A stretch of DNA of 64,000 nt from assembly GCF_004366075.1 (NCBI RefSeq), contig NZ_SODU01000001.1:1336488-1400487 (forward strand), read 5' to 3'. This stretch comes from Kribbella pratensis (lineage in GTDB: Bacteria > Actinomycetota > Actinomycetes > Propionibacteriales > Kribbellaceae). Under the pieces are notes generated by a model. That model ran no database searches and was not told the DNA's origin. It saw only the letters and a program-made list of their open reading frames with translations. Shown in pieces: positions 52,369-61,841 of this stretch (positions are counted from its first letter, which is position 1; the number at the start of each line of letters is the position of its first letter). The translations under genes and the position numbers were made by a program.

Positions 52369-53841
52369 TTACTCCACCACAGGTACCGGCGTTGCCTCGG
52401 AAGGCTCGCGGGCCGATTCACGAGCACTGGCGCGTTCGGCCAGCAGACCAACGACTTCCGGGCCGATCAGCGTCACGTCGCCTGCGCCCAGCGTCACCAC
52501 CAGGTCGCCCGCCTGGGCGAGGTCCGTGACCAGCTGCGGTACGGCGGACCACGACGGCTCGAACCGCACCTGCTCGGGTTTCAGCGGCACGTGGTTCGCG
52601 ATCAGGGCGCCGGTGACACCGGGCTCCGGGTCCTCGCGGGCCGCGAAGATGTCCATCACCACGACCTCGTCGGCCAGTGCCAGCGCCTCGGAGAACTCGG
52701 TGGCGAAGATCCGGGTCCGGCTGAACAGGTGCGGCTGGAAGCACGCGATCACACGCCCCTCCCCTGCCACCTGGCGAGCCGCGGTCAGGTCGACGGCCAG
52801 CTCGGTCGGGTGGTGCGCGTACGAGTCGAACACCCGCACGCCGTCCTCGAGACCCTTGAACTCGAACCGCCGGCCGGTGCCCGTGAACGACGCCAGCCCC
52901 TCGGCCAGGTCGGCCGCGGAGAACCCGAGCCCGAGCCCGACGGTCAAAGCCGCCGACGCGTTCAGCGCGTTGTGCTTGCCGGCCTGCTGCAGGTTCACGA
53001 CGGGCAGCTTGCGTCCGCGGTACACCGGCACGAACGACTGCGTCGCCCCGGTGGCGGTGATCTCGGTGACGCGCAGGTCCGCGTCCCCGGCCTCGCCGTA
53101 CGTCCGGACGTCGATTCCGCGGTCCCGCGCGTACGACGCCAGCGCGCGGGCGCCCGCGTCGTCCTGGCAGATCACCATGAACCCGCCGGGCAGGACCCGG
53201 CCGCAGAACTCCTCGAACGCCTTCCGGTAGCTGGCCTCGTCGCCGTAGTTGTCCAGGTGGTCCGGCTCGACCGACGTGACGATCGACACCTCGGGCCCGT
53301 AGGTCAGGAACGACTTGTCCGACTCGTCCGCCTCGGCGACGAACAGGTCGCCGGTGCCGTCGTGGGCGTTCGACCCGGACTCGTTCAGGTTGCCGCCGAT
53401 CGCGTACGACGGGTCCGTGCCGCAGTGCTGCAGCGCGACGGTCAGCATCGAGGTGGTCGTGGTCTTGCCGTGCGTGCCGGCGACCGCGATCGTCCGGCGG
53501 CCGACCATCACCGACGCGAGCGCGGCGGCCCGCGGCAGGATCGGGATCCCGGCCGCGCGGGCGGCGACGACCTCGGGGTTGGTCTCGCGGATAGCGGTCG
53601 ACACCACCACGGTGTCGACGTCCTTCACGTGCTCGGCGGCGTGGCCGACCCAGCAGGTCGCGCCGAGCGCGCGGAGCGCTGCGAGCACCTTGCCGTCCTT
53701 GGCGTCCGAGCCGGACACCTCGATCCCGCGCGACGCCATGATCCGGGCGATCCCGGACATGCCGGCGCCGCCGATTCCCACGAAGTGCACCCTGCCCAGC
53801 TTCTCGGCCGGTTGCAGCGTGTCAGGTGCGGTGACGATCAC
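52369..53841 (-). CDS. murC: UDP-N-acetylmuramate-L-alanine ligase MurC
   Basis: Adds L-alanine to UDP-MurNAc. The 490-residue Mur ligase has the N-terminal HFVGIGGAGMSGIARIM, ATP-loop GTHGKTTTTSM, and the EPDHLDNYG block. The start overlaps the murG stop by 4 bp (coupled). Confidence 0.97.
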   Translation of the reverse strand: MIVTAPDTLQPAEKLGRVHFVGIGGAGMSGIARIMASRGIEVSGSDAKDGKVLAALRALGATCWVGHAAEHVKDVDTVVVSTAIRETNPEVVAARAAGIPILPRAAALASVMVGRRTIAVAGTHGKTTTTSMLTVALQHCGTDPSYAIGGNLNESGSNAHDGTGDLFVAEADESDKSFLTYGPEVSIVTSVEPDHLDNYGDEASYRKAFEEFCGRVLPGGFMVICQDDAGARALASYARDRGIDVRTYGEAGDADLRVTEITATGATQSFVPVYRGRKLPVVNLQQAGKHNALNASAALTVGLGLGFSAADLAEGLASFTGTGRRFEFKGLEDGVRVFDSYAHHPTELAVDLTAARQVAGEGRVIACFQPHLFSRTRIFATEFSEALALADEVVVMDIFAAREDPEPGVTGALIANHVPLKPEQVRFEPSWSAVPQLVTDLAQAGDLVVTLGAGDVTLIGPEVVGLLAERASARESAREPSEATPVPVVE

Positions 53842-54926
53842 GACGCAGACCTCACCACATCGAGGATGATCCGCGCCAATCGGTCGTCGGCGTCGGTCCG
53901 GATCACACCGGTCGCAGCTGTGGACATGGCTGTCAGACGCTCGCGGTCGAGCAGAAGTTGCGGCACGTTCGCGCGCACCCAGTCCGCGGTCAGCTCGGCG
54001 TTGTCGATCAGCACACCTCCACTGACGTCGACGACCGGCTTCGCGTTCAGTCTTTGCTCACCGTTACCGATCGGCAGCGGGACGTAGATCGCGGGCAGGC
54101 CGACACCGGACACCTCGGTGACCGTGTTCGCACCCGAGCGGCACACCACCAGGTCCGCGGCGGCGTACGCGAGGTCCATCCGGTCGACGTAGTTCAGTAC
54201 GACGTACGGGAGCGGACCGGTCTGCGGCACCTCGAGGGTGTTCTTCGGGCCGATCGCGTGCAGGACCTGGATCCCGGCCGCCTGCAGGTCCGCGGCGGCG
54301 CCCGAGACCGACTCGTTGATCCGCTGAGCGCCCTGCGAGCCGCCGGTCACGAACAGCGTCGGCGCGTCCGGGTCGAGGCCGAAGAACTGCCGGGCCTCGG
54401 CGCGCAGCGCGGCCCGGTCCAGCGTCGAGATCGCCCGCCGGATCGGCAGGCCGACGTACTCGGCGTGCGGCAGGTCGGTGCCCGGGAACGAGGTCTTCAC
54501 GTGCTGCGTGCAGTACCGGGCGGCGAACTTGTTCGCGATCCCCGGGACGGCGTTCCCCTCGTGCACCACGATCGGGGTCTTCCGCCGCCAGGCGGCGACG
54601 TACGCCGGGGTGGAGACGTAGCCGCCGAAGCCGACCAGCACGTCCGCCTTCGCCTCGTCGAGCACCTTCCTGGCCGCGCTCACCGAGGACAGCAGCTTTC
54701 CGGGAACAACCAAGAGCGCGGGCGTGGGCTTGCGCGGCAGCGGCACCGGCGGGATCAGCTCGAGCCGGTACCCGGCCTCGGGGATCACGCGGGTCTCGAG
54801 GCCGCGCTCGGTCCCGAGGGCGATGATCTCGATCGTCGGGTCGATCCGGCGCAGGGCGTCTGCCGTGGCGATCAGGGGTGAGGTGTGGCCGGCGCTACCG
54901 CCACCTGCCAGAACAATGCTGGGCAC
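53838..54926 (-). CDS. murG: UDP-GlcNAc transferase MurG (lipid II synthase)
   Basis: Adds GlcNAc to lipid I at the cytoplasmic membrane face. The 362-residue GT28 enzyme has GGGSAGHTSPLIATADAL near the start, HEGNAVPGIANK, and VTGGSQGAQRINE. GTG 54926 is chosen because GGGAG lies about 11 nt upstream; a TTG three codons earlier is too close to that site. Confidence 0.96.
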   Translation of the reverse strand: MPSIVLAGGGSAGHTSPLIATADALRRIDPTIEIIALGTERGLETRVIPEAGYRLELIPPVPLPRKPTPALLVVPGKLLSSVSAARKVLDEAKADVLVGFGGYVSTPAYVAAWRRKTPIVVHEGNAVPGIANKFAARYCTQHVKTSFPGTDLPHAEYVGLPIRRAISTLDRAALRAEARQFFGLDPDAPTLFVTGGSQGAQRINESVSGAAADLQAAGIQVLHAIGPKNTLEVPQTGPLPYVVLNYVDRMDLAYAAADLVVCRSGANTVTEVSGVGLPAIYVPLPIGNGEQRLNAKPVVDVSGGVLIDNAELTADWVRANVPQLLLDRERLTAMSTAATGVIRTDADDRLARIILDVVRSAS

Positions 54927-54948
54927 AGCTTTCAACGCTCCCGCGGGT

Positions 54949-56199
54949 TCATTTGTACGACATACGCCGCGAAGGCAGCCAGCCGAAACGAGGTCGCCGG
55001 GTCTCTTTCAGGGCGGCCTGCGCGCCGGGCTCGGCCTTCGCGAAGGACAGCAGCATGCCGATCGCGATCAGCGTCGGCAGCAGTGCGGAACCACCGTACG
55101 ACAAAAGCGGGAGCGGGATACCCACGATGGGTAGCAGTCCGATCACGGCGCCGAGGTTGACCAGCGTCTGCGCCATGATCCAGATCGTGATCCCGGCCGC
55201 CGCATAGCGGACGAACGGCTCGGTGTTCCGGGTCGCGATCCGCACCCCGGCGTAGGCCAGGGTGAGGAACAGGGCGAGCACGGTGAGCGACCCGACCAGG
55301 CCGAGCTCCTCACCGATCACCGAGAAGATGAAGTCGGTGTGCGCCTCCGGCAGGTTGCCCCACTTCTGCCGGCTGTTGCCGATCCCGACGCCCCACCAGC
55401 CACCGGTCGAGAGCGCGTAGAACGAGTGGTACGCCTGCCAGCCGATCCCGGACGGGTCGGTGAACGGATCCATGAACGACGAGACCCGGTCCATCCGGTG
55501 CTTCGCCGTGAGGACGAAGTACGTCGCGACCCCGCCGACCACCACGATCGTCGCGACGAACAGCCGGGTCGGCGCGCCGACGATCCAGATCATGCCGATC
55601 ATCACCGCCATCAGCACCAGTGCGGTGCCGAGGTCGCGCTGACCGACGATCAGCGCGATGACCAGTCCGCACACCGGCACCATCGGGATCAGCAGGTGCT
55701 TCCACTGGGTGAGCAGCTTCTCCTTGCGGGCGTACAGGTCCGCACACCACATCACCAGGGCCAGCTTGGCGAACTCACTCGGCTGGATCTGCAGCGGACC
55801 GCCGAGATTCAGCCAGTTGGTGTTGCCGTTCACACCGACGCCGAGGCCCGGGATGTAGGTCAGCACGAGCAGGAACATCGAGCCGAGCAGAGCGACGTAC
55901 GCGAGCATGCGGAAGTGCCGCGGTGTCATCCGGGAGGCGACGTACGCCATCGGCAGGCCGACACCGACCCAGATGACCTGGCGGACGAAGATCGTGTAGC
56001 TGTTGCCGTTCGCGCGCAGCGACAGCACGCTGGACGCCGACAGCACCATCATCAGGCCGAGCACCAGCAGCAGGCCGGTCGCGCCGAGCACGATGTGGTA
56101 CGACGTCAGCGGCCGGTCCAGCACGTCCCTGATCGCCGCGATCCACGCGCGCTCGCTGCCCTGTTTCTTCTGGTCCGGCTGATCTGCGATCGACGTCAC
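54949..56199 (-). CDS. ftsW: Septal peptidoglycan polymerase FtsW (SEDS)
   Basis: The 416-residue SEDS protein has about ten hydrophobic spans and the motifs GVGLPMAYVASRM, QPSEFAKLALV, GQRDLGTALVLMA, EAHTDFIFSVIGEELG and PLLSYGGSALLPTLIAIG. It polymerises lipid II at the septum with FtsI. GTG 56199 start. It follows murD by 15 bp. Confidence 0.95.
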   Translation of the reverse strand: MTSIADQPDQKKQGSERAWIAAIRDVLDRPLTSYHIVLGATGLLLVLGLMMVLSASSVLSLRANGNSYTIFVRQVIWVGVGLPMAYVASRMTPRHFRMLAYVALLGSMFLLVLTYIPGLGVGVNGNTNWLNLGGPLQIQPSEFAKLALVMWCADLYARKEKLLTQWKHLLIPMVPVCGLVIALIVGQRDLGTALVLMAVMIGMIWIVGAPTRLFVATIVVVGGVATYFVLTAKHRMDRVSSFMDPFTDPSGIGWQAYHSFYALSTGGWWGVGIGNSRQKWGNLPEAHTDFIFSVIGEELGLVGSLTVLALFLTLAYAGVRIATRNTEPFVRYAAAGITIWIMAQTLVNLGAVIGLLPIVGIPLPLLSYGGSALLPTLIAIGMLLSFAKAEPGAQAALKETRRPRFGWLPSRRMSYK

Positions 56200-56214
56200 G
56201 CGATCACCTCCGGA

Positions 56215-57651
56215 TCAGTTGGCGAGGGAGCGAACTGCTTCGGCGAAGGCGTCGCCGCGGGCTCCGTAGTTGGCGAACATGTCCCAGGATGCGCAGCCGG
56301 GTGCGAGCAGCACGGTGTCACCCACCTGTGCGAGCTTCGCCGCCTCCCCCACCACGATCTCCATGGCTCCAGTGTCCGTTGACTCGACGACGATCCTCGG
56401 GACATCCGGTGCGTGTCGCTCCAGAGCTTCGGCGATCACGTCCTTGTCCTGTCCCAGCAGTACGACGGCGCGCAAACGTTGGCGTGCCGCGACGACGAGC
56501 TCGTCGAAGGTCGCGCCCTTCGCCTGACCTCCGGCGATCCACACCACGTGCTCGTAGGCGAGCAACGACGCCTGTGCGGCATGCGGGTTGGTGGCCTTCG
56601 AGTCGTCGACATAGTTGACCCCGGCAACTTCCGCGACGTGCGCGATGCGGTGCTTGTCGGGCCGGAACCCGCGCAGCCCGTCGCGGATCGCGGTCGCCGG
56701 TACGCCGAACGCGCGAGCAAGCGCCGCTGCCGCCAGCGCGTTCGCCACGTTGTGCGGCGCGGGCGGTGTGATGTCGGAAAGGCTCGCGAGCTCCAGAGCC
56801 GACGTGGCGCGCTGCTCCACGAACGCGCGGTCGACGAGCAGGTCGTCGACGAGGCCGAGCATCGAGAGGCCCGGCGTACCGAGGGTGAAGCCGATCGCGC
56901 GGCAGCCCTCGATCACGTCGGCATGCTCGACCAGGTGCTCGGTGGCCGGGTCCGCGACGTTGTACACGCACGCGACCTGGCAGTTCTCGTAGATCCGGCC
57001 CTTGTCCTGCGCATACGCCTCGAGCGAACCGTGCCAGTCGACGTGGTCCGGCGCGATGTTCAGCACGGCGGCCGAGTGCGCCGACATCGAGTGCGTGAAG
57101 TGCAGCTGGTACGACGAGAGTTCGACCGCGATCACGTCGTACGGCTCGGGGTCCATCACGACCTCGAGCAACGGTAGCCCGACGTTGCCCGCGGCAACGG
57201 CCCGGTGGCCGGCCGCCTGCAGGATCGCGGTCAGCATCTGCACGGTCGTGGTCTTGCCGTTGGTGCCGGTGATGCACAGCCACGGCGCGGCGTTGGCCGG
57301 ATCCCGCAGCCGCCAGGCCAGCTCGATCTCGCTCCAGATCGGCACGTCCCGCTCGGCTGCCTGCGCGAGCAGCGGCGCGTGCGGCGGTACGCCGGGCGAC
57401 GTGACGACGACGTCGACGTCCTTCGGGAGTTCCGTCGTACTGCCCGGGCCGAGGGTGATCGTGGCGCCGAGCGTCTCGAGGATCTGCGCCTTCTCGCGCA
57501 GTGCCTCGGTGTCCCGGTCGTCGAGGACGACGAGGTGCTCGGCGCCGGCCTGGATCAGGGAGTCGGCGCAGGCGTAGCCCGCCGTACCGAAGCCGAGCAC
57601 GACGAACCGGGTCGTCGCCCAGCCGTCGGACGTGCGTGTCTCCATGGTCAC
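56215..57651 (-). CDS. murD: UDP-MurNAc-L-alanine-D-glutamate ligase MurD
   Basis: Adds D-glutamate. The 478-residue Mur ligase has the N-terminal VLGFGTAGYACADSL, ATP-loop GTNGKTTTVQML, NIAPDHVDWHG, and a C-terminal DDSKATNPHA and GGQAKG. Starts at GTG 57651 or ATG 57645 are both possible; GGGAGG (57656-57661) is 4 and 10 nt away. That ribosome site lies in one arm of a long inverted repeat with 57711-57720, so its access may be regulated. 118 bp separate it from mraY, the widest gap within the mur genes. Confidence 0.96.
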   Translation of the reverse strand: MTMETRTSDGWATTRFVVLGFGTAGYACADSLIQAGAEHLVVLDDRDTEALREKAQILETLGATITLGPGSTTELPKDVDVVVTSPGVPPHAPLLAQAAERDVPIWSEIELAWRLRDPANAAPWLCITGTNGKTTTVQMLTAILQAAGHRAVAAGNVGLPLLEVVMDPEPYDVIAVELSSYQLHFTHSMSAHSAAVLNIAPDHVDWHGSLEAYAQDKGRIYENCQVACVYNVADPATEHLVEHADVIEGCRAIGFTLGTPGLSMLGLVDDLLVDRAFVEQRATSALELASLSDITPPAPHNVANALAAAALARAFGVPATAIRDGLRGFRPDKHRIAHVAEVAGVNYVDDSKATNPHAAQASLLAYEHVVWIAGGQAKGATFDELVVAARQRLRAVVLLGQDKDVIAEALERHAPDVPRIVVESTDTGAMEIVVGEAAKLAQVGDTVLLAPGCASWDMFANYGARGDAFAEAVRSLAN

Positions 57652-57731
57652 GGGGCCTCCCGGTCTGGACTGAGGAGCGGCGGGAGCGTAGCGACCAGAG
57701 CGACGAGGGAAGACCGGGAGCAACAGCCCCG
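57651..57731 (-). promoter_or_regulatory. Inverted repeat that can sequester the murD ribosome site
   Basis: CTCCCGGTCT (57657-57666) pairs perfectly with AGACCGGGAG (57711-57720), and CGGGGC (57651-57656) with GCCCCG (57726-57731). In the mRNA this places the murD Shine-Dalgarno and first codons in a stem of up to 16 bp around a 44-nt internal region. Confidence 0.55.
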
Positions 57732-57769
57732 TGACCCGCCGCGACGGAGTCGCGGCAATTCAACACAGC

Positions 57770-58846
57770 TCATCCGGTCACCCATTCCGCGTAGAAGACC
57801 CCGAGTCCGATCACCACGAACAGCCCTTGGATGATCCAGAAGCGGATCACCACGTTCACCTGTTCCCAGCCGAGCATCTCGAAGTGATGCTGCAACGGCG
57901 CCATCCGGAAGAGCCGTTTGCCGACGCCGGCGGTGCGCTTGGTGATCTTGAAGTAGCCGACCTGCAGGATCACCGAGGCGGTGATGAGGACGAACAGGCC
58001 GCCGAGCAGCAGCACCAGCAGCTCGGTCCGGGTCATCACGGCCATCCCGGCCAGCGCGCCGCCCAGGGACAGAGACCCGGTGTCGCCCATGAAGATCTTG
58101 GCCGGTGACGCGTTCCACCACAGGAACCCGAACAGCGCCCCGGTCAAACAGGCGGCGACCACGGCCAGGTCGTGCGGATCTCGCACCTCGTAACACTTGG
58201 TGCCCGGAGCGGTCTGGCAGCTCTGGCCGAACTGCCAGATGCAGATCAGTGTGTAGGCGCCGAACACCATCATCGACGCGCCGGTGGCCAGCCCGTCCAG
58301 GCCGTCGGCGAGGTTGACGCCGTTCGACATGCCGGCGATCAGCAGCAGGATCCAGATCACCACCACGATCAACGGCAGTTCCAGCCAGCCGATGTCGCGG
58401 ATGAACGAGATGAACGGCGACGCCGGCCGCTGCCCGCGGTCGTCCGGGAACTGCAGCGCGAGCACCGCGAACACCACCGCGACCATGGTCTGGCCGGCCA
58501 GTTTCGCCTTGCTGCGCAGGCCGAGGCTGCGCTGCCGGAAGATCTTGATGAAGTCGTCCACGAAGCCGACCGCGCCCATGCCGGCGAACAGGAACAGCAC
58601 CAGGATCGCCGAGGCGCTCGGCGGCGTCATGGTGAACAACTTCGCCGCGAAGTACCCGACGATGGTCGCGGCGATGAACACGGTGCCGCCCATGGTCGGC
58701 GTACCGCGCTTGACCTGATGCGACTTCAGCCCGTCGTCACGGATCTCCTGGCCGTAGCCGCGGCTGGCCAGCCACTTGATCGCGTACCGGGTGCCGAGCA
58801 GCGTCAGCACCATCGCGACGGCGCCGCCGAACAGGATCGAGATCAC
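57770..58846 (-). CDS. mraY: Phospho-MurNAc-pentapeptide transferase MraY
   Basis: Makes lipid I from UDP-MurNAc-pentapeptide and undecaprenyl phosphate. The 358-residue polytopic protein carries [18 protein letters not shown] (catalytic Asp pair), [24 protein letters not shown], and the APLQHHFE block. GTG 58846 overlaps the murF stop by 4 bp. Confidence 0.97.
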   Translation of the reverse strand: MISILFGGAVAMVLTLLGTRYAIKWLASRGYGQEIRDDGLKSHQVKRGTPTMGGTVFIAATIVGYFAAKLFTMTPPSASAILVLFLFAGMGAVGFVDDFIKIFRQRSLGLRSKAKLAGQTMVAVVFAVLALQFPDDRGQRPASPFISFIRDIGWLELPLIVVVIWILLLIAGMSNGVNLADGLDGLATGASMMVFGAYTLICIWQFGQSCQTAPGTKCYEVRDPHDLAVVAACLTGALFGFLWWNASPAKIFMGDTGSLSLGGALAGMAVMTRTELLVLLLGGLFVLITASVILQVGYFKITKRTAGVGKRLFRMAPLQHHFEMLGWEQVNVVIRFWIIQGLFVVIGLGVFYAEWVTG

Positions 58847-60234
58847 TGGGCGTCCTCCACCAGCGCGTCGGCGAGGCTGCGCAGTTTCGCCGCCTTCGAC
58901 GACTTGACCAGTACGACGTCACCCGCGCGGAGCTCTTGGCGCAGCAACTCCAGCGCCTCGGGGATGGTCTCGACGAACGCGGACTCGTTGCCCCACGAAC
59001 CTTCCAGCGAGGCGCCGAGGTGGATCGGTTTCGCGCCCTCGCCCACCACGAGCAGCCGGTTCACGTCCAGCCGGACAGCCAGCCGGCCGATCGCGTCGTG
59101 CTCGTCGGCCGAGGTGTCGCCGAGCTCGAGCATCTCGCCGAGCACCGCCCAGGTCCGCGCACCGCGGGACCGGCCGATCGCGGCCAAGGACTTCAGGGCC
59201 GCGCGGGTCGACTCCGGGTTCGCGTTGAACGCGTCGTTGATGATCGTCACGCCGTCCGGCCGCTCGGTCAGCTCCATCCGCGCCGCGGACACCCGCTCCG
59301 CGGCGTTCAGGCCGTCGGTGATCTGCTCCGGCGTCAGACCGATCGCGACGCAGACCGCCGCGGCGGCCAGCGCGTTCGAGACGTAGTGCTCGCCGATGAA
59401 CTGCAGCTGGACGGGGGCGCTGAAATCGCCGATCTGCAGCGTGAATGCGGGCCGTCCCTCGCCGTCGATCTTCACGTCCGTGGCCCGGACCTCGGACTCC
59501 GGCGCCTCGCCGAACGTCAGCACCTGCTGCCGAGTCCGGCTGCGCATGGCGGCGACCCGGTGGTCGTCGGCGTTCAGGATGGCGGTGCCGCCCGGCCTGA
59601 CAGCCTCGATCATCTCGCCCTTGGCGAGCGCGATGTTGTCCTGGGAGCCGAGCTTGCCGATGTGCGAGGTGCCGACGTTCAGCACCAGGCCGATCTGCGG
59701 CGGCGTGATCCCGGTCAGGTAGGTGATGTCGCCCAGGCTCCGCACCCCCATCTCGGCGATCAGGTACTTCGTTGTCGCGGTCGCCTGCAGTGCGGTCAGC
59801 GGGTGCCCGATCTCGTTGTTGAACGAGCCTTCCGGCACCACGGTCTCGCCGTACGGGCGGATCAGCTGCCCGATCAGGTCCTTGGTGCTGGTCTTGCCCG
59901 AGGATCCGGTCAGCGCGATCACGGTCAGATCGGGCAGCTTGCCGATGACGTGGCGCGCCAGGTCGCCGAGCGCCCGCTGCGCGTCGTCGACGACGATGCA
60001 CGGGCTGCCCTCGATCGGCCGCGTGGTGAGCGAGACCATGACGCCGGCCGCGGTCGCCGCGCCGACGAAGTCGTGGCCGTCCACGCGTTCACCGGGCAGG
60101 GCGACGAACAGTCCACCCGGCCCAGCGGCTCGTGAGTCGATCACCACCGCGCCGTCCACAACGGCCGCGGGCTCGACGCCCACGAGCTCGCCGCGGACGG
60201 CGTCGGCGATCTCGCCGCAACTGACAGGGATCAC
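58843..60234 (-). CDS. murF: UDP-MurNAc-tripeptide-D-Ala-D-Ala ligase MurF
   Basis: Adds D-Ala-D-Ala to the UDP-MurNAc-tripeptide. The 463-residue Mur ligase has ATP-loop [39 protein letters not shown], and [19 protein letters not shown] 60234 overlaps the murE stop by 4 bp. Confidence 0.97.
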   Translation of the reverse strand: MIPVSCGEIADAVRGELVGVEPAAVVDGAVVIDSRAAGPGGLFVALPGERVDGHDFVGAATAAGVMVSLTTRPIEGSPCIVVDDAQRALGDLARHVIGKLPDLTVIALTGSSGKTSTKDLIGQLIRPYGETVVPEGSFNNEIGHPLTALQATATTKYLIAEMGVRSLGDITYLTGITPPQIGLVLNVGTSHIGKLGSQDNIALAKGEMIEAVRPGGTAILNADDHRVAAMRSRTRQQVLTFGEAPESEVRATDVKIDGEGRPAFTLQIGDFSAPVQLQFIGEHYVSNALAAAAVCVAIGLTPEQITDGLNAAERVSAARMELTERPDGVTIINDAFNANPESTRAALKSLAAIGRSRGARTWAVLGEMLELGDTSADEHDAIGRLAVRLDVNRLLVVGEGAKPIHLGASLEGSWGNESAFVETIPEALELLRQELRAGDVVLVKSSKAAKLRSLADALVEDAQ

Positions 60235-61841
60235 CGGTCTGCCTCCAACAGCTCACGCACAGTTTCGCGGTCGTCGAACGGATGGATCACACCGCCGACG
60301 TCCTGGCCCGTCTCATGACCCTTGCCGAGGACGACGACGGTGTCGCCCGGGCCGGCCAGCTCGATGGCCGACGCGATCGCCTGCCGGCGGTCGCCGATCT
60401 CGTGCAGGTCGGCGCCCGGAACGGCCTCCCGGGCTCCCGCGAGCGCGGCGGCCCGGATCGCGGCCGGGTCCTCGCTGCGCGGGTTGTCGTCGGTGACGAT
60501 CACGACGTCCGCGGCTTTGGCCGCCTCGGCGCCCATCGCGGGCCGCTTCCCCGGGTCCCGGTCACCACCGCAGCCGACGACCGCGAACAGCCGGCCCTTC
60601 GTCGCAGTCCGCGCGGCCCTCAGCGCCAGCGCGACCGCGTCCGGCGTATGCGCGTAGTCCACGATCACCGCCAGCCCGTCCGCACGGGTGAACGTCTCCA
60701 TCCGCCCCGGTACGGCAGCGGTCCGCAACCCGGCCGCGATCGCCTCGGCGGGTACGCCGACCTGCCGCAGCATCGCCGTGGCGAGCAGGGCGTTGGCGAC
60801 GTTGAAGTCACCCGGCAGCGCGATCTCCACGGTCAGCGTCTCGTTCGGCCCCTGGATGTCGAGCACCGTCGTACCGTGCTCGGACCGGTGCCGGCCGGCG
60901 ACCGTCCAGTCGGCGGCACCGGTCGTCGACACCGTGACCAGTGGTACGACGGTCTGCGCGGCGAGCCGGCGCCCGTACTCGTCGTCGATCGTCACCACCG
61001 CGACATCGCACCGCTCCGGGGTGAACAACGACGCCTTCGCCTGGAAGTACTCCTCGAACGTCTTGTGGAAATCCAGGTGGTCCTGCGTGAGGTTCAGGAA
61101 CCCGGCGACCGCGAACCGCGCCCCGTCGACGCGGCCCAGCGCCAGCGCGTGGCTCGACACCTCCATCGAGCACCACGCCACCGCCCGTTCCCGCATTACC
61201 GCGAACAGCGCCTGCAGGTCGGTGGCCTCCGGAGTGGTCCGGACGCTCTTCACGACCTCGTCGCCGATGCGGGTCTGGATCGTCCCGATGAGCGCCGTCG
61301 GACCGAGCCCCCGCAGTACGGAGTCCAGCAGGAAACTGGTGGTGGTCTTCCCGTTGGTGCCGGTCACGCCGAGCAACCGGAGCTCACTGGTCGGCTCGCC
61401 GTAGATGCGCGACGCGATCGCGCCGAGGACGCTCCGCGGCCGGTCGGCGACCAGCACCGGAAGACCGGTTGCCGCAGCGCGGTCCGCGCCGGCCGGGTCG
61501 GTCAGTACGGCGACCGCACCGGCCTGCTGGGCTCTCGCGACGAACTCCGCGCCGTGCGTGACCGCGCCGGGCAGCGCGGCGTACAGGTCGCCGGGAAGGA
61601 TGGAACGCGAGTCGAGGGAAACGCCGGTCACGGTCGCCGGCGACATTGCCGGGACCGGAACATGTGCGACGCTCGCGAGGTCGGCGAGGCTGACCGGCAC
61701 GACGTGCCGAGGCCTGATCGCTGCGACCGCGCCGCCGGCGGCGGTAGGGGTGGACACGGGCCCTGAGGCTACCGCTCCGGACCCTGTGACTCCTATCTGA
61801 CCCTGCGTCACCAGGCTGTGGCCCACCAGGCTGGGCGTCAC
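60231..61841 (-). CDS. murE: UDP-MurNAc-tripeptide synthetase MurE
   Basis: Adds the third amino acid to UDP-MurNAc-L-Ala-D-Glu. The 536-residue Mur ligase has GVSLDSRSILPGDLYAALPG, ATP-loop GTNGKTTTSFLL, FLNLTQDHLDFH, and a C-terminal substrate motif DDNPRSEDP, which is the DNPR type that selects meso-diaminopimelate; however, LL-DAP actinobacteria also carry this motif. GTG 61841 overlaps the ftsI stop (GTGA). An ATG at 61859 inside ftsI is an alternative. Confidence 0.96.
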   Translation of the reverse strand: MTPSLVGHSLVTQGQIGVTGSGAVASGPVSTPTAAGGAVAAIRPRHVVPVSLADLASVAHVPVPAMSPATVTGVSLDSRSILPGDLYAALPGAVTHGAEFVARAQQAGAVAVLTDPAGADRAAATGLPVLVADRPRSVLGAIASRIYGEPTSELRLLGVTGTNGKTTTSFLLDSVLRGLGPTALIGTIQTRIGDEVVKSVRTTPEATDLQALFAVMRERAVAWCSMEVSSHALALGRVDGARFAVAGFLNLTQDHLDFHKTFEEYFQAKASLFTPERCDVAVVTIDDEYGRRLAAQTVVPLVTVSTTGAADWTVAGRHRSEHGTTVLDIQGPNETLTVEIALPGDFNVANALLATAMLRQVGVPAEAIAAGLRTAAVPGRMETFTRADGLAVIVDYAHTPDAVALALRAARTATKGRLFAVVGCGGDRDPGKRPAMGAEAAKAADVVIVTDDNPRSEDPAAIRAAALAGAREAVPGADLHEIGDRRQAIASAIELAGPGDTVVVLGKGHETGQDVGGVIHPFDDRETVRELLEADR

